Shown: positions 53,070 to 62,263, numbered from the stretch's first letter. The stretch is 64,000 nucleotides of DNA from Rikenellaceae bacterium (GCA_009783565.1 WRDF01000005.1:1-64000); one strand, 5' to 3'. Numbers and translations are program-made. Notes: generated from the letters alone by a model not told the origin.

Positions 53070-54653
53070 ATGGTGCAAGGAAAATACATATTGAGCGGCT
53101 CTGTCGCCGCTTTGTTTGCCGTTCCGGCTGCGGGTGGAGCGCCTCCGACTGCGGCTGCTCCACAGCAGCGTCCCAATATCCTCTTCATTCTTTCCGACGA
53201 CCATACGGCGCAGGGATGGGGGATCTACGGCGGCATATTAGCGCCATACGTGCGGAACGACAACATCGCGCGGCTGGCCCGCGAGGGGTGCGTGCTGGAT
53301 AACTGCTTTTGCACCAATTCGATCTCCGTGCCGAGCCGCGCGGCGATACTCACAGGACAGTACAGCAATTCGAACGGGGTCTATACGCTCGACGACGCGC
53401 TGAAACCGGAGCAGGACAATATCGCCAAACGGATGCAGGCAGCAGGCTATCAGACCGCGCTTATCGGCAAGTGGCATCTCAAAAAACAGCCTTCGGGGTT
53501 CGACTATTTCTCGGTTCTCCACGATCAGGGCGAGTATTTCGACCCGATTTTCAAAGGGGCGCACGACTGGGTAGACGACTGCGAGGGTCGCACAGGAACG
53601 GTCGTCGAAGGCTTCTCGACCGACATCGTGACAGACAAGACGATAGAGTGGCTCTCGACCCGAGACCGCTCGAAACCTTTCATGATGTTCTGTCATTTCA
53701 AGGCGACCCATGAGCCGTTCCACTTTCCCGAGCGCCTGGCGCATATATACGACCATGTTGAGGAGTTTCCCGAACCGGCTAACCTGATGGAGTTCGGGCC
53801 GCAGGCGTCGGGGCGTGTTTTCCCCGGCCAGCAACTCGAAAATATGGGACGGCGGTGGACGATCGCGTCCGAGACGCCCGAAAGTTGGTGGACGGACTAT
53901 CCCGAACTGCCGTTCTCGACAGCGGGACTGGACAGCGTCGCCGCCCGCCGCAAGATATATCAGAAATTAGTGCGCGACTACCTGCGCTGTGTGGCGGTGG
54001 TTGATGAGAATATCGGCCGCCTTCTCGACTGGCTCGACAGCGAGGGTATCGCCGACAATACGATAGTCATCTACACCTCCGACCAGGGCTATTTTCTCGG
54101 CGAACATGGCTTTTTCGACAAGCGCGTAATGTACGAGGAGTCGATACGGATGCCTTTTGTAGTCCGATACCCGCGTGAAATTCCGGCCGGCCGGCGCAGT
54201 GGGGACATAGTGCTTAATATCGACTTCGCATCGCTGCTGGCCGATTACGCCAAAAGCGAAACGCCTGAAAATGCACAGGGGCGCAGTTTCCGCCGTCTGC
54301 TGGCAGGCGATGACGGCGAGCGGTTCAGAAAAGATATGTACTACCGCTATTGGATGAACGAGGTTATACGTCCTGCCCATTTCGGCATCCGCAACGACCG
54401 CTACAAACTTATATTTTTCTACGGCAAGGGAGAGCGCGAAATAGCGAAAGGCGATCCCGACATGGGCCTGCGGCTCTGGGAACTCTACGATCTGGCCACC
54501 GACCCGCAGCAGAACAGGAACATATACGGCGATGCGGCTTTTGCAGAGATTGTCGCTGCGATGAAATCGCGCCTGCTCGAACTGAAAGCCGAATACGGCG
54601 ACACGGACGACTCCTCCGAATTGAAGCGGGTTATGGAGTCGTACTGGGAGTGA
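53070..54653 (+). CDS. S1 family sulfatase, serine type, exported
   Basis: 527 residues with a Sec signal (VAALFAVPAAGGA). It has the metal site FILSDDHTAQGWGIYGG, the active-site S86-V-P-S-R90 (NSISVPSRAAILTGQYSNSNGVYTLDD), IGKWHLKKQPSGFDYFSVL, and YTSDQGYFLGEHGFFDKR. The NGVYTLDD and QPSGFDYF context resembles GlcNAc-6-O-sulfatase-like branches of family S1; that assignment is tentative. Serine-type, so dependent on anSME. It starts 11 bp after the GH20 stop and closes the operon, ending before a terminator. Confidence 0.92.
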   Translation: MVQGKYILSGSVAALFAVPAAGGAPPTAAAPQQRPNILFILSDDHTAQGWGIYGGILAPYVRNDNIARLAREGCVLDNCFCTNSISVPSRAAILTGQYSNSNGVYTLDDALKPEQDNIAKRMQAAGYQTALIGKWHLKKQPSGFDYFSVLHDQGEYFDPIFKGAHDWVDDCEGRTGTVVEGFSTDIVTDKTIEWLSTRDRSKPFMMFCHFKATHEPFHFPERLAHIYDHVEEFPEPANLMEFGPQASGRVFPGQQLENMGRRWTIASETPESWWTDYPELPFSTAGLDSVAARRKIYQKLVRDYLRCVAVVDENIGRLLDWLDSEGIADNTIVIYTSDQGYFLGEHGFFDKRVMYEESIRMPFVVRYPREIPAGRRSGDIVLNIDFASLLADYAKSETPENAQGRSFRRLLAGDDGERFRKDMYYRYWMNEVIRPAHFGIRNDRYKLIFFYGKGEREIAKGDPDMGLRLWELYDLATDPQQNRNIYGDAAFAEIVAAMKSRLLELKAEYGDTDDSSELKRVMESYWE

Positions 54654-54697
54654 GCAGTTTCGGGTCAAACATAATTATAACGAATTTGCATACAAAG

Positions 54698-54735
54698 AAA
54701 AATCCCAGAGAATCAGACGATTCTTTGGGATTTTC
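54698..54735 (+). terminator. terminator of the sulfatase operon
   Basis: AAAATCCCAGAGAATC and GATTCTTTGGGATTTT form a long stem with one mismatch around AGAC, followed by T-rich sequence. Confidence 0.88.
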
Positions 54736-54745
54736 TCATTTCCAC

Positions 54746-54901
54746 TCAACCTTTTCGGCAGTAAATGGACGGTGCTTTGTAACCTAAGGCTAAACGTCGT
54801 CCAACCAATATTTCAGCAAAGTCTGAAAATCCGCACCCGTGAATCAGCCCAGCGCGTTTTCCGTTGATTTTCAGCTTGTTGCATTCCTTCGATGAACTGC
54901 T
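54746..54901 (-). other. unexplained open frame, possible gene remnant
   Basis: On the minus strand a 51-codon stretch without a start codon reads through KINGKRAGLIHGCGFSDF and LVGRRLALGYKAPSIYCRKG to a stop at 54746. It looks like real protein sequence but I do not recognise it. It lies between the two convergent operons, in about 200 bases that hold no intact gene. Confidence 0.25.
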
Positions 54902-54937
54902 TTACGATTGTAGTATAATCTGCCGTTTATTTCGGCC

Positions 54938-55831
54938 TCACTCTCCTGCCAATTGTGCATTGACGTACATTCCGGGACGAAATTGCGGGACGGGTTCGTT
55001 TACACGGGCATAGACTTCTATCGAACGGCTGGCGTTATCCACCGTTTGCCCCAGAGAGGTCACCGTAGCCTCGAAAACCTGTCCTGCCAGTCCGCCTGCG
55101 CGAAACTCCATCCTGTCGCCCACGTTTATTTTGCCGATATCCTTTTCGTAAACGGTGAGCCTCAGCAACGCCATGTTTTTGTTGATAATATCACATACGG
55201 GGTCTCCTGCGGCTACGTGTTTCCCAAGATTTATCTGCACATCGGCAACATAACCGTCGATTGGCGAGCGAACTTCCAGGTACGGGACGATGCCGTTGGC
55301 AAGCACCCGTGCAGGGTCTAGGCCGAGCAGAACGAGCTGCGCGGCAGCAGCCTCCCGGCGGCTTCGCATCGACAGGTAGTCGGCACGGCTTTGCTGCAAT
55401 GTTTTTTTCGATGTGGCTTCGCCTTCGGCCAATATTTCCTGCCTGCGATATTCGGCTTCGAGGAACTCTTCCTGGGCGTGGTTTTCGATATACGATTGTT
55501 GCAGCGCGATGAATTCGGGTTTTTCGAGCGTGGCCAGCAGCTCGCCTTTTCTCACGAACTTACCGGCAAGCAACGACGTGCTTTTCACCACCCCGTCCAT
55601 GAGCAATGTGACCGTAGCGTGATACTGGGGCGGTATGGTCAGGATACCGTTGAACGTCGGCCGGTTGTTTGCCCGTGTTGCGGAGCTTATGGCATCTGTC
55701 TGCGGGTCGTCGTCGATCGTGATCGAAATACCGGCCGACATGGGTTCGGCAAGCACGATCGTCTGTTCACTTTTCCGGCCACCGCAGGAAACAAGCGTCA
55801 AAGCAACGACAGAAATCAAAATGGCTTTCAT
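54938..55831 (-). CDS. periplasmic adaptor (membrane fusion protein) of the RND metal efflux system, C-terminally short
   Basis: 297 residues from ATG 55831 (MKAILISVVALTLVSCGG), a lipoprotein of the CusB/CzcB adaptor type. It links the inner-membrane pump to the outer-membrane channel. A barrel-sandwich half (LLMDGVVKSTSLLAGKFVRKGELLATLEKPEF) leads to a helical hairpin (about 105-180), then the second lipoyl half (LEVRSPIDGYVADVQINLGKHVAAGDP) and a beta-barrel domain ending RPGMYVNAQLAGE. Adaptors usually continue about 80 residues with a membrane-proximal domain (A(L/I)PxxAV...); that part is missing here. The gene begins 13 bp after the CusA-TolC gene. Confidence 0.85.
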   Translation of the reverse strand: MKAILISVVALTLVSCGGRKSEQTIVLAEPMSAGISITIDDDPQTDAISSATRANNRPTFNGILTIPPQYHATVTLLMDGVVKSTSLLAGKFVRKGELLATLEKPEFIALQQSYIENHAQEEFLEAEYRRQEILAEGEATSKKTLQQSRADYLSMRSRREAAAAQLVLLGLDPARVLANGIVPYLEVRSPIDGYVADVQINLGKHVAAGDPVCDIINKNMALLRLTVYEKDIGKINVGDRMEFRAGGLAGQVFEATVTSLGQTVDNASRSIEVYARVNEPVPQFRPGMYVNAQLAGE

Positions 55832-55844
55832 TTTCACTTTGGTT

Positions 55845-58800
55845 TTATTGATACAATTCATATTCGATAACCGCCACATTGTAAAGATATATGGCTTCGG
55901 CATAGGCCCGTTTGATTTCCAGCGCATTGTTCATGCTTTGGATAAACTGACTTATGTCCGTATCGTTGTGTTCGAGTTGAAGTTTTGCGGCAGCTATCAG
56001 TGCTTCGGCTTCGGAAAGCGCCGATATGCGATAGAACTCGACCGTTTCGCCATAGCGGCGCAGATCGGCCCTTACTGTTTCGAGTTTGTTGTTAAGTTCG
56101 CGAATGTTGGTCTGCGCGTCATAACGGGCGACCTCGGCGTTCAGTCTTGCCTGCTTGATACGGCTTTTCTGCGGCGTGAAGAAGAGAGGTACGGTAATGC
56201 CCACTGTCCATGCATTCAGTCCTTTGTCGGGAAGGATATTCTGGCGCATGTATCCGGCAGAGAGTTCGGGGAAAAGGCGGCTGCGCTCTATGCTGACCTG
56301 CACCCGCGCTTCTTCTGCAAGACTGTTATGATATGCTCTGTACGTTTCGCCGAGCGGCCCGTCGAGGCTACGGACAGGCAGCAGCATGAGCACAGCGTCC
56401 GACGGCACGACGGAGGTATCGGAAAAACATGCCCATTGCAGTCGCGCGGCGGCGAGCCGGTGCTCCTCACCTGCCTGGAACGCCTTGCTGCGCATGGTGG
56501 CTGCCTGCGTGGCAATCATATTCCTTTCGAGGAGCGTTATGTCGCCCGTGCGGTAGCGGAGTTCGCCCGTTTGGAGGAGCTGTTCGGCAAAACTGTTCAT
56601 GTCACCGTATATCCGCACCAGGCCGAGCGTGTAGAGATAATAAACATAGGCATGGGTTACTTCGGCGGTGATCTCTTTTTCCACGATGTCGCGGTTACGT
56701 TGCCCCGTAACGATCTGCCGCTCGGCGAGCGCATTTTTGTAAAAAGGCGTGATGACAGAGCCTACGCTCTGAACGACGTTAAGCTGCCGGTCGTTTCTGG
56801 TAAGGCCGTTGAGCTGACCCCATGAATAGTCCACCGATGTGTTGCTCAACTCCCACGATGCACCTCTGCTCGCTCTGGCGACTTCTATCGACGCTTCGGC
56901 CGATTTTAGTCGGGGATCGTTCTCCTTCGCCATTGCCACAGCCTGTTCCAGAGTAACGGTCTGCTGTGCGAGAGCGGGAGTCGCCATCATCGCCACCAAC
57001 AACAGCGGCAATATCGGTTTGGGACGGAATATTTTACGCATGAAGGATTTTCGCATAACGGCGCTCGATGAATTGACGAGGTAATAGAAAATGGGAATGA
57101 TGATGAGAGTGAGCAGGGTGGACACGATCACTCCGCCGATGACCACCGTCGCCAGCGGGCGTTGCACTTCCGCTCCCGCCGATGTGGCGACGGCCATAGG
57201 GACGAAGCCGAGCGCGGTGGTCAATCCCGTCAGGAACACGGGACGCAGCAGACGGGGCGTGCCTTTACGGATAATATTCAGGGTGGTCATCCGGTATTTG
57301 CTACGCCTGGCAAGTTCGAGGAAATGGTTGATCATCAGTATGCCCGTGATTACCGATACGCCGAACAGCGCGATGAAACCCACACCCGCCGTAATACTGA
57401 ACGGCATCCCGCGAACCCACAGCGCAAGAACGCCGCCGATGATAGACAGCGGAACAGTAGTGAAAATTATCAGAGTGTAGGCTATACTTCTGACGGAAAT
57501 GAACAGCAGCAGCAAGATCAGGAATAACGCTATGGGGACGACGACCAATAGAGTGTTTATAGCATTCTGTAAATTCTCGAACTGACCGCCGTATTCGAAA
57601 TAATACCCGGGTTTCAGAGTGATATTCTGTTCGAGCAGCTCGCGGATGCGCTCCACTACGTGCTGTATGTCGGCGTCGCGCACATTCACCCCGATAACGA
57701 TACGCCGTTTGGTGTCGTCGCGGTTGATTTGCAACGGGCCGCTGACAAGGTCCACGCTCGCCACCTCGCTGACGGGTATCTGTATGCCTTCGGCGGTGCG
57801 TACAAAAAGACGGTCGATGTTCAACTCGGGCACTTTCTCCCGGTCGAGCCGCACTACCAGGTCGAAACGGCGTTCGTTCTCGAATACAGTACCCGCCTTT
57901 TCGCCTGCATAAGCGGCGCGGATAATGGTGTTGAGTTCTGAGATACTGACCCCGTGGCGGGCTAATTTACTGCGGTCATAAGTTATCACTAACTGCGGCA
58001 GGCCGAGAGCGCGCTCCACCAGCACATCGGCCGCTCCTGGGACTTGCTCCACATATCCGGCGGCTTCCACCGCGCGGGCATACAGCTCGTCCATATCCTC
58101 GCCGAAGAGTTTGATGGCGATATCGGCCTTAGCGCCGGTCATCAGCTCGTTGAAACGCAGCTGTATGGGCTGGCTGAAAATAAATTCCACATCGTCTATT
58201 TCCTCTTCCAGCGCATCCTTCATCCTATCCACCATCTCGGCGCGCGAGCGGGCACTCGTCCACTCCCTGAAAGGTTTCATTATTATCATCACATCGGCGT
58301 CTTCGATCGCCATCGGGTCGGTAGGCACTTCGGCCGTGCCGATCTTGGCCACCACGTGCCTGATCTCGGGAAACCTGTCCAGCAGTATCTGCTGTGCCTC
58401 GCCCGATACCTCTATGCTGCGGGAGAGCGAACTTCCCGCCGGAAGTGTCATCTGCATGGCAAAATCGCCTTCGTCGAGCGTAGGAATAAACTCCGCGCCC
58501 AGTCGCGTGAACAGTACGATACTTGCGGCAAGCACAAGAAATGCCGTCGCCAGCGTCTTCCACGCATGACGCAGAGTGAAATTGAGCACGCGGCGATAGA
58601 CACGGTTCAGCCTCTCGAAGAAACGGTCGGAAAAAGTGCGCCGTTCTTTCACCTGGCGTTTCAGCAGCAGCGAGGCCATCATCGGCACGTAGGTGAGCGA
58701 CAGGATAAGCGCGCCGGAAATACAGAATATCAGCGTCTTGGCCATCGGAGTGAAAGTTTTCCCTTCGATACCTTTCAGGTAAAGTATCGTGAAGAAAACG

Positions 58801-60173
58801 ATGATAACGATAAGCACCCCGAAAAAAGCCGAACGTGCCACGAGCGCCGCACCATTGACGATCTCGTTGTTGAATTGCTCTTTGGTCAGAGTGCGCCCGA
58901 AAAACCGTCGGCTGTATATGTAAGCGAGGACGCCCTCGATGATCACGAAAGGCCCGTCGATCACGATGCCGAAGTCGATAGCTCCGAGGCTCATCAGGTT
59001 GGCGGTCACCCCGAAAAACCGCATCATGATAAATGCGAACAGCAGGGCGAGCGGTATCACGGAGGCTACGATAAACCCCGCGCGGACATCGCCCAGAAAT
59101 ATCATAAGCACGAGGAAAACGATAAGCGCACCCTCCGCGAGATTTCTGATAACGGTGAAAATATTGCGCTTGACCAGTTCCGAGCGGTTGAGATACGGAA
59201 CGATACTCACTCCTTCGGGCAGCATTTTCTGCACGCGTTCCACACGTTTTTCCAGCTCTTTGGTCACCGCGTTGGCATTTGCGCCTTTGAGCATCATGGC
59301 AATACCTCCCACGCACTCGCCCCTGCCGTCGATGGTCATAGCGCCGAAACGTTTGGGTGAGCCGAAACGCACCGTACCCACATCGTGAATATGTATCGGT
59401 ATCCCGCCGCGGCTGGTCACCACGATCTGCTCTATATCGCCGAGGCTGTGGATCATGCCTTCGGAACGTATATAATAGGCATAGCGGCCTTTTTCGATAT
59501 AACCGCCGCCCGTATTCTGGTTGTTGACGCTCAGCGCCTCGAAAACTTCGCCGATAGTGATGTTCAGCGAATAGAGTGCGTCGGGATCGACGGCGACCTC
59601 GTACTGTTTGAGATGGCCGCCGAAACTGTTGATCTCGACGATGCCCGGTATGCCCGACAGCTGCCGCTTGACGATCCAATCCTGTATCGTGCGCAGCTCC
59701 ATTGCATCGTATTTATGCTCGTATTCCGGCGCAACCGCGAGATAATATTGGTATATTTCGCCCAGCCCCGTGGTGATAGGCATCATCTCCGGCGTGCCGA
59801 GTTCGGAAGGTATTTCGCCTGCCACCGACTGTATCTGTTCATTTATCAGCTGCCGCGCATCGAGTATCGGCACGCTTTCCTTGAACACTACCGTTACCAG
59901 CGACATCCCGAACCGAGATACGGAACGTATCTCCTCGACGTTCATAATGTTGCTCATGGCGATCTCTATCGGGAAGGTGATCAGCTGCTCGACCTCCTGC
60001 GGAGCGAGCGCGGGCGATATGGTCACGATCTGCACCTGATTGTTGGTGATATCGGGCACGGCATCCACCGGAAGAGTGAGCATGGCGTAAATCCCGCTGA
60101 CCAGCAACACGAAAGTGAGCAGACCGATAAACAGTTTCTGGGATACCGAAAAGCGTATGATGGCGCTGAACAT
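55845..60173 (-). CDS. CusA/CzcA RND heavy-metal efflux pump fused to a TolC-like outer-membrane channel
   Basis: 1442 residues. Residues 1 to about 1035 are a heavy-metal RND pump: an N-terminal helix followed by LPVDAVPDITNNQVQIVT, the transmembrane proton-relay region GAIDFGIVIDGPFVIIEG, and ITAGVGFIALFGVSVITGILMIN. After MRKIFRPKPILPLLLVAMMATPALAQQ, which looks like an internal signal peptide, a complete TolC-type channel protein of about 390 residues follows (TLEQAVAMAKENDPRLKSAEASIEVARASRG to the end). Such fusions occur in Bacteroidota. Whether the chain is cut at ALAQQ is not visible. The fusion is in one uninterrupted frame. Substrate is probably Cu, Ag, Zn, Co or Cd; not determinable. 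Confidence 0.92.
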   Translation of the reverse strand: MFSAIIRFSVSQKLFIGLLTFVLLVSGIYAMLTLPVDAVPDITNNQVQIVTISPALAPQEVEQLITFPIEIAMSNIMNVEEIRSVSRFGMSLVTVVFKESVPILDARQLINEQIQSVAGEIPSELGTPEMMPITTGLGEIYQYYLAVAPEYEHKYDAMELRTIQDWIVKRQLSGIPGIVEINSFGGHLKQYEVAVDPDALYSLNITIGEVFEALSVNNQNTGGGYIEKGRYAYYIRSEGMIHSLGDIEQIVVTSRGGIPIHIHDVGTVRFGSPKRFGAMTIDGRGECVGGIAMMLKGANANAVTKELEKRVERVQKMLPEGVSIVPYLNRSELVKRNIFTVIRNLAEGALIVFLVLMIFLGDVRAGFIVASVIPLALLFAFIMMRFFGVTANLMSLGAIDFGIVIDGPFVIIEGVLAYIYSRRFFGRTLTKEQFNNEIVNGAALVARSAFFGVLIVIIVFFTILYLKGIEGKTFTPMAKTLIFCISGALILSLTYVPMMASLLLKRQVKERRTFSDRFFERLNRVYRRVLNFTLRHAWKTLATAFLVLAASIVLFTRLGAEFIPTLDEGDFAMQMTLPAGSSLSRSIEVSGEAQQILLDRFPEIRHVVAKIGTAEVPTDPMAIEDADVMIIMKPFREWTSARSRAEMVDRMKDALEEEIDDVEFIFSQPIQLRFNELMTGAKADIAIKLFGEDMDELYARAVEAAGYVEQVPGAADVLVERALGLPQLVITYDRSKLARHGVSISELNTIIRAAYAGEKAGTVFENERRFDLVVRLDREKVPELNIDRLFVRTAEGIQIPVSEVASVDLVSGPLQINRDDTKRRIVIGVNVRDADIQHVVERIRELLEQNITLKPGYYFEYGGQFENLQNAINTLLVVVPIALFLILLLLFISVRSIAYTLIIFTTVPLSIIGGVLALWVRGMPFSITAGVGFIALFGVSVITGILMINHFLELARRSKYRMTTLNIIRKGTPRLLRPVFLTGLTTALGFVPMAVATSAGAEVQRPLATVVIGGVIVSTLLTLIIIPIFYYLVNSSSAVMRKSFMRKIFRPKPILPLLLVAMMATPALAQQTVTLEQAVAMAKENDPRLKSAEASIEVARASRGASWELSNTSVDYSWGQLNGLTRNDRQLNVVQSVGSVITPFYKNALAERQIVTGQRNRDIVEKEITAEVTHAYVYYLYTLGLVRIYGDMNSFAEQLLQTGELRYRTGDITLLERNMIATQAATMRSKAFQAGEEHRLAAARLQWACFSDTSVVPSDAVLMLLPVRSLDGPLGETYRAYHNSLAEEARVQVSIERSRLFPELSAGYMRQNILPDKGLNAWTVGITVPLFFTPQKSRIKQARLNAEVARYDAQTNIRELNNKLETVRADLRRYGETVEFYRISALSEAEALIAAAKLQLEHNDTDISQFIQSMNNALEIKRAYAEAIYLYNVAVIEYELYQ

Positions 60174-60295
60174 GATATTTTTTGTTTGCTGTAAATGAAT
60201 TTAAGATAAACCGGATGCAAACACAATGCACACGGATTCTACGCGCGGCAAAGAGCTTGACCGGAAAGAAACGGGGGGATTAGCGGCAATGCGCC

Positions 60296-60685
60296 TTAGC
60301 AAACGGGAGGCGCTCTCGATCCGAGAGACCGGGCGACATACTCGGTATGGCGGGAAAGTAAATATGGTTTTTGCCGGAACGGCAAGCCGAGAACGTCTTC
60401 TATCGGGGATTCGGGATAATCGGGCAATAAGGCCGGCAGGTCGAGATCGATGCCAAGGTCGAACGCTTGGAATATCGCTCTATCGTTATCAGGCCTTACA
60501 TAAGCCTTTGTTAAAAAACATTCCTCGTGATTGAGCGGACAATGATCGTACGGACTTTCCTCATGCACATTACAGGTGGCAGTCGAGACATAAACCCCGT
60601 CATGATAGTGGTGAGGAATAACGGCATGGGTCAATATAATCGTATTGACAAACAATAAGAACATCAGTCCTACTGCGTTTTTCAT
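60296..60685 (-). CDS. small exported His/Cys-rich protein, possible metal-binding accessory
   Basis: 129 residues with a signal peptide (GLMFLLFVNTIILTHA) followed by IPHHYHDGVY and CNVHEESPYDHCPLNHEECF. This dense cluster of His, Cys and acidic residues suits metal binding. The rest has no recognised fold. It is the first gene upstream of the CusA-TolC fusion on the same strand (122-bp gap), so a role in periplasmic metal capture or sensing for this pump is reasonable but inferred. I recall similar small proteins in front of RND metal pumps in other Bacteroidota. Confidence 0.7.
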   Translation of the reverse strand: MKNAVGLMFLLFVNTIILTHAVIPHHYHDGVYVSTATCNVHEESPYDHCPLNHEECFLTKAYVRPDNDRAIFQAFDLGIDLDLPALLPDYPESPIEDVLGLPFRQKPYLLSRHTEYVARSLGSRAPPVC

Positions 60686-60691
60686 GCCGCT

Positions 60692-60727
60692 TCTATATTT
60701 ATTTTACTTCCTGCATCAAATTACAAC
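60692..60727 (-). repeat. degenerate solo CRISPR-repeat-like sequence
   Basis: Read on the minus strand it starts GTTGTAATTTGATGCAGGAA against the crRNA repeat GTTGTGATTTGATGTAGAAA: 17 of the first 20 bases match, 24 of 36 overall. It lies 7 bp upstream of the start codon of the His/Cys-rich gene. The resemblance may be chance. Confidence 0.4.
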
Positions 60728-60956
60728 CGGAGGTATTACCAGCGCAAATTTATCATTATTTTTTATAAAATCCGCTATTTTACTTAAACTTTGTTTCCCG
60801 CGCTTCCGGAAGTATCTTCTCCGATTTTTAATTTAACGGGTAGCTCCGGACACTTCGAATGATTAAATTCAGAACCGCTCTAACGCCAGTGAATGTCTTT
60901 TAAACTACCGAATTCGCTCAAAGAACACAGAAAAATGAACTATACTGATCTTGAAT

Positions 60957-60988
60957 TTTGTAAAATTTGCAAAAAAGGACTATCTTTG
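60957..60988 (+). promoter_or_regulatory. promoter of the first beta-propeller gene
   Basis: TTTG (60957-60960), 20 bp, TATCTTTG (60981-60988), 43 bp before the ATG. Confidence 0.75.
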
Positions 60989-61031
60989 CTAAGATGACAA
61001 AGTAAGTGATTGACTAAAACCAAATTACAAG

Positions 61032-62255
61032 ATGAAGACAACGATTTTCTCAGCTATCATGATGTGTGCCGTACTGTCCATGTCGGCACAGACCACGATC
61101 CAGTGGCGCGGAGAAGACCGCACCGGAATTTACAAGGAAACGGGCTTGTTGAAGTCATGGCCTGACGGCGGCCCCGAGCTGTTGTGGCACTATGACGGTT
61201 TGGGCGAAGGGCATTCGTCCGTAGCCATCGACGGGGGCAAGATCTATATCACCGGCCTCACCGGAGAGACGGGCTATCTCTATGTATTCGACATGAGCGG
61301 CAAGTTGCTGAATAAAAAAGAATACGGTTCGGAGTGGATAGAAAGCTACAACGGCTCTCGCGGAACGGTTACCGTCAGCGATGGCAAACTGTACCTGGTA
61401 TCCGGAACGGGGAATCTGATCTGCATGGATCAGAACACACTGAACATTCTCTGGCAGAAAAACATACAGGCCGATTTCGGAGCGAGGAACATCAGATGGG
61501 GAATAACCGAATCGCCGTTAGTCGTGGGCGATAAAGTGATCTTCACTCCCGGAGGAAGGGAGCATAACGTAGTGGCGCTCAATAAAAATAACGGTTCGCT
61601 TATCTGGTCGTGCGCCGGAGGAGGCGGTCTTTCGTCCTATTGTTCGCCGCTCTATGTCGATGATCAGGGAGTAGCCCCGCAGGTGGTAACGATGACAGAG
61701 AGTCACATTCTGGGCATCGATATTTCCAGCGGACAACTGCTTTGGTCATACCCTTACAAAAATCGGCTGGGCATTCAGCCGAATACTCCCGTTTATGACG
61801 ATAAAATGCTGCTTTTTAGCTGCGGTTACGAAAAAGGTTCAATAATGCTACGTTTGACCGACGGCGGACGTGCGGTTGAAAAAGTTTGGGAGAATGATGA
61901 GGTCAAATCGAGGCACGGCGGAATGGTCAAAATCGGCAATTACGTCTATCTCGGAGGAGACCCCGGCAATAATGCGAGATTCTGGTGGTGTGTGGATTGG
62001 AAAACGGGCGAAGTCAAATATAAAGACGCTGTGCTCGCTTCCAACGGCGTAGTGATCGCTGCCGACGGTATGCTTTACTGCTACACCGAAAGGGGCGATA
62101 TGGCGTTGGCAAGGGCTACTCCCGAAAAATTCGATATTGTCAGCAAATTCCCTATCACTATGGGCACTCATCAACATTGGGCGCATCCGGTCATTCACAA
62201 TGGCGTTCTGTACGTGCGTCACGGAGATACGCTGATGGCGTACAGGATAAAATAG
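61032..62255 (+). CDS. exported PQQ-like beta-propeller protein
   Basis: 407 residues with a signal peptide (ending MSAQ). The body is an eight-bladed PQQ-type beta-propeller; blades show the alternating pattern of G-KIYI, G-YLYVFD, NGSLIWS, GQLLWSYP and KTGEVKYK. The first lines (IQWRGEDRTGIYKETGLLKSWPDGGPELLW) are typical of secreted PQQ-like repeat proteins found in Planctomycetes and Bacteroidota. I see no catalytic motif for a quinoprotein dehydrogenase, so a binding or scaffold role is more likely. A hairpin follows the stop. Confidence 0.85.
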   Translation: MKTTIFSAIMMCAVLSMSAQTTIQWRGEDRTGIYKETGLLKSWPDGGPELLWHYDGLGEGHSSVAIDGGKIYITGLTGETGYLYVFDMSGKLLNKKEYGSEWIESYNGSRGTVTVSDGKLYLVSGTGNLICMDQNTLNILWQKNIQADFGARNIRWGITESPLVVGDKVIFTPGGREHNVVALNKNNGSLIWSCAGGGGLSSYCSPLYVDDQGVAPQVVTMTESHILGIDISSGQLLWSYPYKNRLGIQPNTPVYDDKMLLFSCGYEKGSIMLRLTDGGRAVEKVWENDEVKSRHGGMVKIGNYVYLGGDPGNNARFWWCVDWKTGEVKYKDAVLASNGVVIAADGMLYCYTERGDMALARATPEKFDIVSKFPITMGTHQHWAHPVIHNGVLYVRHGDTLMAYRIK

Positions 62256-62263
62256 CGGGCTTG

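Larger units (their letters stand above)
60686..61031. other. 346-bp gene-free interval with a solo CRISPR-repeat-like sequence and a promoter
   Basis: No gene is seen. It contains the repeat-like stretch at 60692-60727, an AT-rich middle, and the promoter of the next gene at 60957-60988. Confidence 0.6.

Noticed and set aside
58044-59360. 438-codon plus-strand frame inside the RND pump gene
   Set aside because: His/Glu/Arg-rich antisense shadow of the transmembrane coding sequence.
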